DNA of 64,000 nt from Bradyrhizobium sp. NDS-1 (GCF_032918005.1 NZ_CP136628.1:3953501-4017500), one strand, 5' to 3'. Shown: positions 54,155-63,111, numbered from the stretch's first letter. Program-made: numbers and translations. Notes: a model not told the origin generated them from the letters alone.

Positions 54155-55333
54155 CTACCGCCGCGCCAATCCCGCGATATGGTCGACCAGGCGGTCGACC
54201 TCGGCCTCCGTGTTGTAATAGTGCGGAGACGCGCGCACGACATGCGGCAACGCGCGAATTTCGGCATCGATGCGCGTGCTCGGCGGATCGGAAGCGCCGA
54301 TCGTGATGGCGGCGGCAGCGGCACTGGCGACAATGGCGTCCGCCTCGTGCCCGTCCATCGTGAAGCTGACAATGGCACCCGGCGCGCGTCCGAGGTCACG
54401 AATGGTGATGCCGGGAAGGGCCGCCAGGCCGCTGCGAAGACGGCCGGCAAGCAGGCGGCAACGTCGTTCGATCGGAGCGATGCCGATCTCGAGGGCATAG
54501 TCGACGGCCGCGCCGAGTCCCAGCCGCGCCGCGTAATTGTTCTCCCAGGTCTCGAAACGGCGCGCATCGTCGCGCAGCCGATATTCATTGCGCGAGACCC
54601 AGGGCGCGGCGAAGTGATCGATCATCGGCGGCTCGAGCCGCTGCAGCATCGCCCTGCGGACGTAGAGAAAGCCGGTGCCGCGCGGACCGCGGAGGAATTT
54701 GCGTCCCGTGGCCGACAGCATGTCGCAGCCGATCGCCTCGACGTCCACCTCCATCTGGCCGACCGCCTGGCAGGCGTCGAGCAGGTAGGGAATGCCCCGC
54801 GCCCGGGCGATCTTGCCGATCGCCGCCGCGGGATTGACCAGTCCGCCGTTGGTCGGAACCCAAGTGATGGCGATCAGCTTGACGCGCTCATCGATCATGC
54901 GTTCGAGCGCGTGGACGCCGAGCTCGCCGCTGGCATCGCTTGGCACCACATCGATGACCGCGCCGGTGCGTTTGGCGACCTGAAGGAACGCCACGTAGTT
55001 GGCGGCGTATTCGGCTTCGGCGGTCAGGATGCGATCGCCTTTGCCAAACGAAAGCGAATAGAACGCCATCTGCCAGGCAACCGTCGCATTCTCCACGAGC
55101 GCGATCTCGTCGGGCGCAGCATTCAGCAGGCGCGCCACCGAGCCGTAGACCGCATCGAGCCGCGCTGCCTCCCGGTCTGCCGCGGCATAACCGCCGATCT
55201 CGCTTTCCAGATCGATATGCTGCTGCATCGCCGCGACAACCCGGGTCGGCATGAGTGCCGCGCCGGCGTTGTGGAGATATGCCAGCCGGGAGGTGGCAAG
55301 CGTGTCGGCGCGAATTCGGTCGATGTCGATCAC
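54155..55333 (-). CDS. Class V aminotransferase (cysteine desulfurase-like fold)
   Basis: 392 aa PLP enzyme of fold type I, class V. Landmarks: YLHNAGAALMP at the N-terminus, VENATVAWQMAFYSL, YLLDACQAVGQMEVDV with the PLP-binding aspartate, and the Schiff-base lysine in LSATGRKFLRGPRGTGFLYV. Resembles isopenicillin-N epimerase/EgtE-like enzymes; substrate unknown. GTG start 55333 is preceded by AGAGG at 5-nt spacing and matches the family N-terminus; the frame continues to 55690 without similarity. Confidence 0.85.
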   Translation of the reverse strand: MIDIDRIRADTLATSRLAYLHNAGAALMPTRVVAAMQQHIDLESEIGGYAAADREAARLDAVYGSVARLLNAAPDEIALVENATVAWQMAFYSLSFGKGDRILTAEAEYAANYVAFLQVAKRTGAVIDVVPSDASGELGVHALERMIDERVKLIAITWVPTNGGLVNPAAAIGKIARARGIPYLLDACQAVGQMEVDVEAIGCDMLSATGRKFLRGPRGTGFLYVRRAMLQRLEPPMIDHFAAPWVSRNEYRLRDDARRFETWENNYAARLGLGAAVDYALEIGIAPIERRCRLLAGRLRSGLAALPGITIRDLGRAPGAIVSFTMDGHEADAIVASAAAAAITIGASDPPSTRIDAEIRALPHVVRASPHYYNTEAEVDRLVDHIAGLARR

Positions 55334-55477
55334 GAGAGAGCCTCTGCCGTTGGATTCCGGGAATTGGACACCATGACGCACGCGAGCGCGACGGGCAAAC
55401 GGAAGGTGCTGCTGGGCATTGCTTCCGGTGCCTGGGCTGATAGAGCGTAACGCGCGGGGGAATGGAAAGGACTTGCG

Positions 55478-55951
55478 ATGGCGAAGAACACGATTTGCCT
55501 CTGGTTCGACAAGGACGCCGAGGCGGCTGCCCGCTTCTATGCTGAGACGTTCCCCGACAGCGTCGTGAGTGCCGTGCACCGTGCGCCCAGCGATTACCCG
55601 TCTGGCAAGGCTGGTGATGTGCTCACCGTCGAATTCACGGTGGCCGGCGTTGCCTGTCTCGGTCTCAACGGCGGTCCCGTCTTCAAGCACAATGAGGCCT
55701 TCTCGTTCCAGATCGCCACCGACGATCAGGAGGAGACCGACCGCTACTGGAGCGCAATCGTCGGCAATGGCGGGCAGGAAAGCGCCTGCGGTTGGTGCAA
55801 GGACAAATGGGGCATCTCCTGGCAGATCACGCCCCGCGTGCTGACCGAAGCACTGGCGGCCGGCGGGGCCGAGGCCAAGCGCGCCTTCGATGCGATGATG
55901 GGGATGACGAAGATCGACGTCGCGGCGATCGAGGCGGCACGGTGCGGCTGA
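55478..55951 (+). CDS. VOC-family PhnB-like protein
   Basis: 157 aa glyoxalase/bleomycin-resistance fold. ICLWFDKDAEAAARFYAETFPDS is typical of the PhnB/3-demethylubiquinone-methyltransferase-like VOC subgroup, with GPVFKHNEAFSFQI and CGWCKDKWGISWQITPR. Enzymatic role unknown. AAGGA 6 nt upstream of ATG. Convergent with the CAP gene. Confidence 0.9.
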   Translation: MAKNTICLWFDKDAEAAARFYAETFPDSVVSAVHRAPSDYPSGKAGDVLTVEFTVAGVACLGLNGGPVFKHNEAFSFQIATDDQEETDRYWSAIVGNGGQESACGWCKDKWGISWQITPRVLTEALAAGGAEAKRAFDAMMGMTKIDVAAIEAARCG

Positions 55952-55963
55952 TGTTGGCTTGCC

Positions 55964-56518
55964 TCAGATGCAGAGGCTGAGCAGCTTGATGTGACAGGTG
56001 CTGGACTTCGGCTTGCTTGCCGGCGCGGCCTCGCGTTTCACGGCAACGACGGGCTCCTTGTCCTTCTTCTTGCCTTTGCCCTTCGGCTCGTAATCGCCCG
56101 CGATCACCATGGCCCAGTAGGTGCGCTTGCCGCTGGCGTTCCTGGCGCTGGCGATGCCGACGCGGGAGGCGTTGCGCAGCAACAGGTTCTTGCGGTGCCC
56201 GGACGAGTCGATCCACTGGCCCAGGGTCTTCTCGAAATTATCGTAGCCATAGGCGATGTTCTCGGCGGCGCGGCCGGCGCCGGCCGGTGCGACACGGCGG
56301 TTGAACGGGCCGAGCGCGTCGTGGCTGAGATCGTCCTTGGCGGCCATCGCGCGGGCTTGGTCCATGGCGATGCGGTCGAGGGTGGCGTCGCGGACGACGC
56401 GGACTTCACCGTGCTTGAGGCGGAAGCTGGAGATCAACTCGGCCGGGGAGTCAGCTCGTGCCGGCGCGACTGTCAGCAGCAGAAGGCCGGCGACCAGACC
56501 GCCAACCACACGATGCAT
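55964..56518 (-). CDS. Secreted CAP-domain protein
   Basis: 184 aa. Signal peptide MHRVVGGLVAGLLLLTVAPARA, then a CAP (SCP/PR-1) domain: DQARAMAAKDDLSHDALGPF, AENIAYGYDNFEKTLGQWIDSSGHRKNLL and YWAMVIAGDY. A Lys-rich linker (KGKGKKKDKEP) and a short tail with two cysteines follow. Of several in-frame ATGs, 56518 gives the correct signal peptide and a GGGGA at 5-nt spacing. Extracytoplasmic function unknown. Confidence 0.88.
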   Translation of the reverse strand: MHRVVGGLVAGLLLLTVAPARADSPAELISSFRLKHGEVRVVRDATLDRIAMDQARAMAAKDDLSHDALGPFNRRVAPAGAGRAAENIAYGYDNFEKTLGQWIDSSGHRKNLLLRNASRVGIASARNASGKRTYWAMVIAGDYEPKGKGKKKDKEPVVAVKREAAPASKPKSSTCHIKLLSLCI

Positions 56519-56613
56519 CATCGTCCCCCGACCGCCCATGACCCCACCACGTCCGCCTTCGTTCGACCGCTTCTCTATCGCCAATGTGGACGCTTCAAGG
56601 CGCCGGCAGCCTG

Positions 56614-57708
56614 TCAGCTCGTGGGCAGGTCCGCTTCGAAGTTGAAGCGGTCGCGCAGGTTTTTTCTTTGTTCCAGGATGTCCTTGAGGAAGGCGCGATC
56701 CTGGTCGCTCTTCATCATGGGCTCGATCAGGTCGAGCTGGTTCATGGCGACCAGTTGCAGGATCTCGGTCCGCGGCTTGCCGCTGCTATCGCGCGGCAGC
56801 GCGTGCACGACCTGGATGTGTTCCGGCGGCTTCGGCCCCTTCGCTGCCGTGAGCTCGGTCCGCAACTGGCCTTCGAGCGTGGCTTGATCTGCCTCGACGA
56901 AGGCATAGAGCCCGACGCCGGAGCGGCGGTCGGCAAAAGCGACGATAGCGGTGTCGCGAACGGCCGGGTTCTTGCGGATCAACTCGGTCAGCACCGGCGC
57001 ATCGTTGACCAGCCTGCGGCCGCCGCCCTCGCGGTCGGTGAAGTTGAACAGGCCGCGGGTGATGGCGCGGTAGACCTTCTTGCCGGTGGCGAGCCACAGG
57101 CTTGCCGCGAACGACTTCTTCGCGAGGATTTTTCGCTCACGCGGAGTCAACGCCTCGGGCGCGTAGGAGCGCTTGTGCTTGAGCAGGTGCCGAAGGTCTT
57201 CATAGGCGAGGATGCGATAGAGCCGGCCGCGCTGCGCAAAGCACGCCGCGAGCTGGAAGTCGGTCACATAGGCGCGGCCGTCGCGGCCGACCAGCCAGTT
57301 CTGCTCCTTGGCAAGATCGTTGTGGCAGATGCCGGCGCGGCGCAGCCGGCGCAGCGCCACCTTGGCCGAACGGAAATAGGCGAGGTCACCGTGCGGCTTT
57401 GCCAGATGCAACGCGGCGCCGTCGACGAAGCCGCGCACCAGCGCCCGGCGACCGGCCCAGAGCAGCTCGGGACCGACGTTGAGGCCTTTGGCGAGCGCGA
57501 GCGCATGCTTCTCGCGGGCGAACAGATGGCGCGCCAGCAGGAACGACCACCACGGCACTTCGTCCAGCCGGCGCAGCACCGCGTCGACCTCGCCGGTCTC
57601 GGCACGAAAGCGGCCGCGCTCGACCGTCGAGAACACGTCGCGCTTGAGCAGCACGCCGTCGGTCCAGCGCGCCGAGAGCTGTGCGGCGTCGTCTTTGGGG
57701 AGGCTCAT
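56614..57708 (-). CDS. Kinase-fold protein fused to an AMP-binding-enzyme C-terminal domain
   Basis: 364 aa with two parts. Residues about 15-200: a compact kinase fold of the RIO/LPS-kinase type with catalytic loop HNDLAKEQN (H129, D131, N137), metal-site DFQLA (D150) and a candidate ATP lysine K22; the Gly-rich loop is poor. Residues about 230-330: a clear match to the small C-terminal domain of acyl-CoA synthetases, with NPAVRDTAIVAFADRRSG, YAFVEAD, PEHIQVVHALPRDSSGKPRTEIL (seen in pieces) including the A10-type lysine K311. The large adenylation domain is missing. Starts 7 nt after the trmFO stop, so cotranscribed. Function unknown. Confidence 0.85.
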   Translation of the reverse strand: MSLPKDDAAQLSARWTDGVLLKRDVFSTVERGRFRAETGEVDAVLRRLDEVPWWSFLLARHLFAREKHALALAKGLNVGPELLWAGRRALVRGFVDGAALHLAKPHGDLAYFRSAKVALRRLRRAGICHNDLAKEQNWLVGRDGRAYVTDFQLAACFAQRGRLYRILAYEDLRHLLKHKRSYAPEALTPRERKILAKKSFAASLWLATGKKVYRAITRGLFNFTDREGGGRRLVNDAPVLTELIRKNPAVRDTAIVAFADRRSGVGLYAFVEADQATLEGQLRTELTAAKGPKPPEHIQVVHALPRDSSGKPRTEILQLVAMNQLDLIEPMMKSDQDRAFLKDILEQRKNLRDRFNFEADLPTS

Positions 57709-57715
57709 TGCGAAC

Positions 57716-59143
57716 TCACGCGGCTGCGGCCATGCGCAGATGATCGGCGATCCAGCGATCGAGGTCGGCGAGCGCGAGTGCGCTCATCGCCTGCTTCTTG
57801 GCCACCGTCTTCTCGTTGCCGCGCAGACGCGTGCCGTCGGGCTTCCTGGTCGGTGCGGTCGCAAGTGGCGGAAACAGGCCGAAATTGATGTTCATCGGCT
57901 GGAACGACCGTGTCCCCGGCTCGACGGTCTCGATATGGCCGCCGGTGATGTGGCCAAGCAGAGATCCGAGCGCAGTCGTGTTCGGTGGGCTCACCAGGGT
58001 TTCGCCGCGCGCGTCGGCCGCCGCATAGAGACCGGCGATCAGACCGACGCTGGCAGACTCCACATAGCCCTCGCAGCCCGTCATCTGGCCGGCAAAGCGC
58101 AGCCGTGGCTGCGCGCGCAGGCGCAACTGACTGTCGAGCAGCTTTGGCGAGTTCAGGAAGGTGTTGCGGTGCAGGCCACCGAGGCGGGCGAACTCGGCCT
58201 TCTCCAGACCGGGAATGGTGCGGAAGATGCGCTGCTGCTCGCCGTACTTCAATTTCGTCTGGAAGCCGACGATGTTGTAGAGCGTGCCGAGCTTGTTGTC
58301 CTGACGTAGCTGCACAATGGCATAGGCCTTCGTGGTGGGATCGTGGGGATTGGTGAGGCCGACCGGCTTCATCGGGCCGTGGCGCAACGTCTCCGGGCCA
58401 CGCTCCGCCATCACTTCGATCGGCAGGCAGCCGTCGAAATAGGGCGTGTTGGTCTCCCATTCCTTGAACTCGGTCTTCTCACCAGCGATCAGCGCGGCGA
58501 CGAAGCCGTCATACTGCTCCTTGGTCATCGGGCAGTTGATGTAGTCGGCGCCGGTGCCGCCGGGGCCGACCTTGTCGTAGCGTGACTGGAACCAGGCCAC
58601 CGACATGTCGATGGATTCGCGGTGCACGATCGGTGCGATCGCGTCGAAGAAGGCGAGGGCGTTCTCGTCGGTCAGCTCTCGGATGGCATCAGCCAGCGGG
58701 GCGGAGGTGAGGGGGCCGGTGGCGACGATGACGTTGTTCCACTCGGCCGGTGGCAGGCCTGCGACCTCGCCGCGTGCGATCTCGATCAGGGGGTGGTCGT
58801 TCAGCGCCTTGGTGACGGCCGCTGAGAAGCCATCGCGATCGACCGCGAGGGCGCCGCCGGCGGGCACCTGGTTGGCGTCGGCTGCGCGCATGACCAGCGA
58901 ATCGAGCCGGCGCATCTCCGCATGCAACAGGCCCACGGCGTTGTTGGCGGCATCGTCCGAGCGGAATGAATTGGAGCAGACGAGCTCGGCGAGCCCGTCG
59001 GTGCGGTGCGCCTCGGTCATGCGGGTCGGCCGCATCTCGTGCAGCACCACGGGCACGCCGGCTTTCGCGACCTGCCAGGCTGCCTCCGAGCCGGCAAGGC
59101 CTGCGCCGATCACGTGCACAATGTTGGATAGGGGTCCTGTCAT
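57716..59143 (-). CDS. trmFO: Folate-dependent tRNA (uracil-54-C5) methyltransferase
   Basis: FAD and methylenetetrahydrofolate enzyme forming m5U54 in the T-loop. 475 aa, GidA-related. FAD site [30 protein letters not shown] (in pieces), [20 protein letters not shown]-type [16 protein letters not shown], and [19 protein letters not shown]. Heads a two-gene operon with the kinase fusion. Length and motifs separate it from MnmG. Confidence 0.96.
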   Translation of the reverse strand: MTGPLSNIVHVIGAGLAGSEAAWQVAKAGVPVVLHEMRPTRMTEAHRTDGLAELVCSNSFRSDDAANNAVGLLHAEMRRLDSLVMRAADANQVPAGGALAVDRDGFSAAVTKALNDHPLIEIARGEVAGLPPAEWNNVIVATGPLTSAPLADAIRELTDENALAFFDAIAPIVHRESIDMSVAWFQSRYDKVGPGGTGADYINCPMTKEQYDGFVAALIAGEKTEFKEWETNTPYFDGCLPIEVMAERGPETLRHGPMKPVGLTNPHDPTTKAYAIVQLRQDNKLGTLYNIVGFQTKLKYGEQQRIFRTIPGLEKAEFARLGGLHRNTFLNSPKLLDSQLRLRAQPRLRFAGQMTGCEGYVESASVGLIAGLYAAADARGETLVSPPNTTALGSLLGHITGGHIETVEPGTRSFQPMNINFGLFPPLATAPTRKPDGTRLRGNEKTVAKKQAMSALALADLDRWIADHLRMAAAA

Positions 59144-59269
59144 GGGGCGGACAGGTAGCGCTTTTCGGCGATCAGTGGAATCGCCGAGATCGAGTTTTCT
59201 GCCACCAGATGCGACAACGCCCGCACGAGGCGGGCGCTATCGGTTCGTCTGGTGAAGGGCTGAACGATA

Positions 59270-59422
59270 TCAGCCCTGATACTGACCGGCGGCAACGCGC
59301 GGGATGTCCGAGCGATCGAGGCCGATATCGGCCAGTTCGCGATCGCTGAGCTGGGACAGCTCGGCAACATTGCGCTGATAGTCCCGGAAGGCCTGGATCA
59401 TGCGGATGAGCGAGAGCAGCAT
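59270..59422 (-). CDS. DUF1127 small protein
   Basis: 50 aa, short enough to be missed by length cut-offs. Reading the minus strand gives MLLSLIRMIQAFRDYQRN, then ELSQLSDRELADIGLDRSDIPRVA: the YjiS-like DUF1127 signature (RELxDIGLxRxDI). AGGAG lies 7 nt before the ATG. Arg-rich DUF1127 proteins bind RNA in some alphaproteobacteria and influence phosphate and RNA metabolism; the role here is untested. Confidence 0.9.
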   Translation of the reverse strand: MLLSLIRMIQAFRDYQRNVAELSQLSDRELADIGLDRSDIPRVAAGQYQG

Positions 59423-59476
59423 TGGTAGTCTCCTGTAGTTCGATTCAGCCCTTGCCCGGGCTGCATCGTTGAAATG

Positions 59477-59504
59477 AATATAGAGGAGAGTAGTGCAGTG
59501 CGAA
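59477..59504 (-). promoter_or_regulatory. Promoter of the DUF1127 gene
   Basis: On the minus strand TTCGCA, 16 bp, TATATT: four of six and five of six matches to sigma-70 hexamers, giving a leader of about 48 nt before the DUF1127 ATG. Confidence 0.45.
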
Positions 59505-59772
59505 AGTTCCTATGTTGCGATGCAGCTAAGCAATGAGCGCATAGCGACGGTAACGGACGATTAACTCGAAGGCGCTCCCGCCCACGCAACGGGCAAGGTG
59601 CGACCAAAGGTGCCATAAATAGACGTAAATCCACGGGGTTATGCAGGAGTGCGACCCCTTGTCTCTTGGGAAGTATGCTTTTCTGACCCGCTGACAAAGG
59701 ACTCGATCCAGCGTCTAAACCCAAATCACCTATGCGCGAATCGCATGTATCGGAATCTGTTGAATTGAATAT

Positions 59773-59786
59773 TGATTCAGATCATG
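59773..59786. promoter_or_regulatory. FNR/FixK-like box
   Basis: TTGAT-TCAG-ATCAT differs by one base from the FNR/FixK consensus TTGAT-N4-ATCAA. It lies in a 617-bp gene-free gap between the divergent DUF1127 gene and the small secreted protein gene at 60040. Confidence 0.35.
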
Positions 59787-59862
59787 TCTTTGCAGACAGT
59801 AGGATTCCGCCGCCATTTGGGGCGTGATCCGGGTGCAGGGCACACTCGCCAAGCGTGCAGTG

Positions 59863-59884
59863 TTCATTACCTGCAGGTAATGAA
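59863..59884. promoter_or_regulatory. Perfect 22-bp palindrome, candidate operator
   Basis: TTCATTACCTG is followed immediately by its exact reverse complement CAGGTAATGAA. No spacer and 11-bp half-sites, as for MarR/TetR-type or LuxR-type dimers. It lies 156 bp upstream of the gene at 60040 in the same gap as the FNR-like box. The rest of the gap (59505-60039) holds no gene I can support. Confidence 0.5.
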
Positions 59885-60039
59885 AATCAGAATTTCTGCA
59901 TGACCCTCTGCGCGGTGCGCAACATCACGCAATTCTCGCGAGGAATTTATTGCGGCAAGTTGCCGCGCCCGGAGGAAGGTGTTGTCGCAGAGTCCGGCAA
60001 TGTCGCTGGATCTGTCTCAAGAACAAGGAAAGTAACATC

Positions 60040-60306
60040 ATGACGAAGTTACTAGGGGTTATCGCAATTGCCGCCGTCGCGTTCGCCGTTGCGCCGGCCC
60101 AGGCCGCCAAGCGCGCAGCGGTGGGCGGCTGCAGCTCGGCCAATCTGGAAAAGACGGAGACCGAGATCGAGAACATGGCTGACGGCGACGGCAAGCTCGT
60201 TGCGCAGAAGGAGATCGCGGCGGCGCAGGATTCGCTGCTCAACGGCAAGATGAGTGCGTGCGGCGCGCATCTGAACAAGGCGATGCAGGCCACCATGGTC
60301 AAGTAG
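60040..60306 (+). CDS. Small exported hypothetical protein
   Basis: 88 aa. Signal peptide MTKLLGVIAIAAVAFAVAPAQA, mature part with two cysteines (GGCSSANLEK, SACGAHLNKAM) and a helical middle. Reminiscent of small rhizobial periplasmic proteins, no named family recognised. AAGGAAAG lies upstream of the ATG. Its long, palindrome-bearing upstream region suggests regulated expression. Confidence 0.7.
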   Translation: MTKLLGVIAIAAVAFAVAPAQAAKRAAVGGCSSANLEKTETEIENMADGDGKLVAQKEIAAAQDSLLNGKMSACGAHLNKAMQATMVK

Positions 60307-60316
60307 TCGCGAGCAG

Positions 60317-60343
60317 AGGGCCGGTCGCCGGGCGATCGGCCCT
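60317..60343 (+). terminator. Hairpin after the small exported protein gene
   Basis: AGGGCCGGTCGC and GCGATCGGCCCT form a 12-bp stem with one G-T pair and a three-base loop, ten bases after the stop codon, followed by ACGCGTTTGTCT. Probable terminator with a weak U-tract. Confidence 0.55.
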
Positions 60344-60354
60344 ACGCGTTTGTC

Positions 60355-60470
60355 TGAAGCGCGATGCGATCAGGATGAAGCGTCATCGCGCTTCAGGTGG
60401 TTGTTTGAGCGTGATCGCTTCCGAAAACCGCTGCGCGCGTTTCCGGATCATGCTTTGGCGAGTATTCAGG
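60355..60470. repeat. Alphaproteobacterial dispersed repeat with 12-bp perfect hairpin
   Basis: TGAAGCGCGATG (60355-60366) pairs exactly with CATCGCGCTTCA (60384-60395); the second half has GAGCGTGATCGCTTCCGAAAA ... TTTCCGGATCATGC (in pieces). I recognise GATCATGC/TTTCCGGATCATGC as the core of a very common repeat in Bradyrhizobium and relatives, from memory. It lies at the 3' end of the convergent MltB-like gene. Confidence 0.6.
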
Positions 60471-61290
60471 GCGCGCGCGCAAGCTGGCTGGCGAAATAGG
60501 CGACGGTCTTGGAATAGACCTCGCTCTTGTTCCACTGCTTGAGCACCTCGAAATTCGGACTGCCCGGCTGCCAATCCTTGCCCTTCTGCCAGCCATAGCC
60601 GACGAGGTAATTGGCGGTGGAGGCCAGCACGTCGGGAACATTGTGCAGGAGGTCGCGCTTGCCGTTGCCATCGAAGTCGATGGCGTATTTCATCCAGGAC
60701 GACGGCATGAACTGGGTCTGGCCGAGTTCGCCGGCCCAGGCGCCCTTCATGTCGGCAGCCGCGAGATCGCCGCGCTGGACGATGCGCAGCGCGTCCAACA
60801 GCTCGGCGCGAAAGTACTCGGAGCGCCGGCAGTCATAGGCCAGCGTCGCCAGCGAGCGGATGGTTGCGAACTTGCCGGTGTTGACGCCGTAATCCGTCTC
60901 CAGACCCCAGATCGCGACCAGCACCTCGCCGGGTACGCCGTAGGCCTGCTCGATACGCGACAGCACTGAGCCGTATTGCTTCATCCTGTTGGAGCCGCGC
61001 TCCAAGCGGGGCGGCACCATCCGACCCGAAAACTCTTCGAAGGTCTGACTGAAGACCTTTTGCGAGCGGTCGCGGTTGATCACGTTCTGATCCAGCGTCA
61101 CGCCGGCAAGCCCGGCCGTGATCGCCTGCTGCGAGATGCCCTTGGCGGCCGCATCGGTTTTGAAGTCCGCAAGCCAGGCCTCGAAATTGCCCGAGCCGCA
61201 GGCAACCGCGGCGAACGCTGGCTGGGCTGACAGGATTGAGGCGGAGAGAGCGAGGGCTGCGAGAGCGAGACGAGAAATCGTCGAGGTCAT
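60466..61290 (-). CDS. Lytic murein transglycosylase, MltB/SltB-like
   Basis: 274 aa. Signal peptide MTSTISRLALAALALSASILS ending AFA, then an MltB-type domain: FEAWLADFKTDAAAKGIS, LERGSNRMKQYGSVLSRIEQAYGVP, catalytic glutamate in IWGLETDYGVNTG, GAWAGELGQTQFMPSSW and DLLHNVPDVLASTANYL. No C-terminal peptidoglycan-binding domain. The open frame extends to 61518 but ATG 61290 gives the signal peptide; its RBS is weak. Confidence 0.92.
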   Translation of the reverse strand: MTSTISRLALAALALSASILSAQPAFAAVACGSGNFEAWLADFKTDAAAKGISQQAITAGLAGVTLDQNVINRDRSQKVFSQTFEEFSGRMVPPRLERGSNRMKQYGSVLSRIEQAYGVPGEVLVAIWGLETDYGVNTGKFATIRSLATLAYDCRRSEYFRAELLDALRIVQRGDLAAADMKGAWAGELGQTQFMPSSWMKYAIDFDGNGKRDLLHNVPDVLASTANYLVGYGWQKGKDWQPGSPNFEVLKQWNKSEVYSKTVAYFASQLARAP

Positions 61291-61420
61291 TCGAGTCAAT
61301 GAATTCCGTGAAGCGGTATGACCGGCGGGTGCAATCTCGGTCGGAACAGCGGCCAAAGCAAGGCGTGCGACAGAGCGCGATCCTGCCCGAGCCGGGGCAG
61401 GATCGCATGTCACGATATCG

Positions 61421-62329
61421 TCAGAGCTCCGGCCGGTTACGCCAGGGGAAGAGGTTGGCGGGGAAGTCGGCCGCCGGCTTGCGCGGACGAGGCGGCGGGG
61501 GCGGCACCGGACGTGCACCGGGCTCCGAGACGATCACCTTGCGGTAGAGATGCCAGGTGGCATGGCCAAGCAGGGGGATCACCACGGCAAGGCCGAGGAA
61601 GGCCGGGATCGTGCCGAGCGCGAGCAGCACCGCCACGATCAGGCCCCAGGCCGCCATCGGCACCGGGTTCCTCGCGACCACGCGCAATGAGGTGCTCATC
61701 GCCTCGAATGCGCCGGCATGGCGGTCCAGCATCAAGGGGAACGACACGGCGCTGATGCAGAGCGCGGCGAGTGCGAACAGGAAGCCGGTGCCGCAGCCGA
61801 CCACGATCAGCCACCAGCCCTGCTGTGTCGTCAGCACGCGCGTCATGAAGTCCGAGATCCCGGTCACGCCCTCATAGCCGAACGCCGCGACATAGATGGC
61901 CTGCGCAGTTGCAACCCAGGTCACGAATAGCGCGAGCAGCAATGTGCCGAGACCTAGCATCGCCCCGAACGAGGGCGAGCGCACCACCTCCATGGCATCC
62001 CATGCACTGGCTTCTTCATGGCGCTCGCGCCGGCTGGAGAGCTCGTAGAGACCGAGCGCTGCGAAGGGGCCGATCAGCGCGAAGCCGGCGGCGAGGGGAA
62101 ACAACAATGGCAGCACCGAATAGCCCATCACCACGCGGGCGAGTACGAGGCCGAGCACCGGGTAGATCACGCAGAGAATGATGGCGTGGCTCGGAAAGGC
62201 CTTGAAATCATCCCAGCCGCGCCGGAGCGCATCGTGCAGATCGGTCAGCTGGATGGTTCGAATGACAGGTCCAGCCGCATCCGCGCTCTGGGCCATTGTG
62301 GGGACATTGCCCTGGTAGAGTGTGGCCAT
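61421..62329 (-). CDS. DUF2189 membrane protein
   Basis: 302 aa polytopic inner-membrane protein with about six helices. TIQLTDLHDALRRGWDDF at the N-terminus and the FAALGLYELSSRRE block mark DUF2189. C-terminus is Pro-rich (RPVPPPPPRPRKP). ATG 62329 or 62296 could be the start. Function unknown. The 62330-62663 gap upstream holds no further gene. Confidence 0.88.
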   Translation of the reverse strand: MATLYQGNVPTMAQSADAAGPVIRTIQLTDLHDALRRGWDDFKAFPSHAIILCVIYPVLGLVLARVVMGYSVLPLLFPLAAGFALIGPFAALGLYELSSRRERHEEASAWDAMEVVRSPSFGAMLGLGTLLLALFVTWVATAQAIYVAAFGYEGVTGISDFMTRVLTTQQGWWLIVVGCGTGFLFALAALCISAVSFPLMLDRHAGAFEAMSTSLRVVARNPVPMAAWGLIVAVLLALGTIPAFLGLAVVIPLLGHATWHLYRKVIVSEPGARPVPPPPPRPRKPAADFPANLFPWRNRPEL

Positions 62330-62614
62330 GGTCGCTAGCTCCCTTGCCGAGCGGCCGAATCCGGCGCCGGCAAACGGCGCGAGTAGCCGCCATTCTTGAG
62401 GTTCGCGAGTCCGACCAGACGCGAATTCCGGAAGGCATCGCGAGCTGAACGCGAAGCGTACGCCGATTTCCGAGTCCTGTCCCTCACGCTTGGGTGAGAT
62501 TCGATGCCGCAGCGCAACCCTGACGACGTCATTCGGTCGTCATTTCGCCGCAGATAAGCTGATGCTGCTCGCTGGTTCGCAGAACTTCGCGGGCACAACG
62601 CAGTAACTTGGTCT

Positions 62615-62620
62615 ATAAGT
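62615..62620 (+). promoter_or_regulatory. -10 element before the DUF3597 gene
   Basis: TATAAG 44 bp before the ATG at 62664. No convincing -35 at 16-18 bp. Its position argues against the in-frame ATG at 62619 as start. Confidence 0.3.
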
Positions 62621-62663
62621 GCCACTCAAGGCCCTTCCAACGGATCCTTTTCGGGGAGCAGAT

Positions 62664-63059
62664 ATGAGCATTTTCGGGAAAATCATGGGCGCGATCTTCG
62701 GGAGCCAGCCGGCTTCCGCCGCGCCTGCCGGTGGCGCAGCTTCGCCCGCTGGAGCGGCGCCGGGAGCATCGTCGACGCCGGCCGGCGCGCCCATGGCCGC
62801 GGTCGATGTCGCGGCGATCGTCGACAAGGCGGTGGCCGCGCACAAGGGCGAGAAGCTGGAATGGCGAACCTCAATCGTCGACCTCATGAAGGCGCTCGAC
62901 ATCGATTCCAGCCTCGCTGCGCGCAAGGACCTTGCCAAGGAGCTCGGCTACAGCGGCGACATGAACGATTCCGCCAGCATGAACGTCTGGCTGCACAAGC
63001 AGGTGATGTCCAAGCTCGCCGCCAATGGCGGCAAGCTGCCGCCGGAGATCAAGCACTGA
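62664..63059 (+). CDS. DUF3597 domain-containing protein
   Basis: 131 aa. MSIFGKIMGAIFG at the N-terminus, an Ala/Gly/Pro linker, then VDVAAIVDKAVAAHKGEKLEWRTSIVDLMKALDIDSSLAARKDLAKELGY (in pieces), which is the DUF3597 helical domain. Unknown function; small soluble protein. GGGGAG 6 nt upstream of ATG. Followed by a strong terminator. Confidence 0.92.
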   Translation: MSIFGKIMGAIFGSQPASAAPAGGAASPAGAAPGASSTPAGAPMAAVDVAAIVDKAVAAHKGEKLEWRTSIVDLMKALDIDSSLAARKDLAKELGYSGDMNDSASMNVWLHKQVMSKLAANGGKLPPEIKH

Positions 63060-63079
63060 CCGGCCACAGGTCGTGCCGC

Positions 63080-63107
63080 AAGGGCCCGCGATCTCGCGGG
63101 CCCTTTT
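63080..63107. terminator. Strong intrinsic terminator after the DUF3597 gene
   Basis: AAGGGCCCGCGA and TCGCGGGCCCTT form a perfect 12-bp stem with a 2-base centre, followed by TT. The A-T ends give U-tracts in both directions, so it can serve the convergent GNAT gene as well. Confidence 0.85.
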
Positions 63108-63111
63108 GCTT

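Noticed and set aside
59398..59724. 108-aa minus-strand frame over the DUF1127 gene and its promoter
   Set aside because: Overlaps the DUF1127 gene in another frame and looks like translated regulatory DNA.
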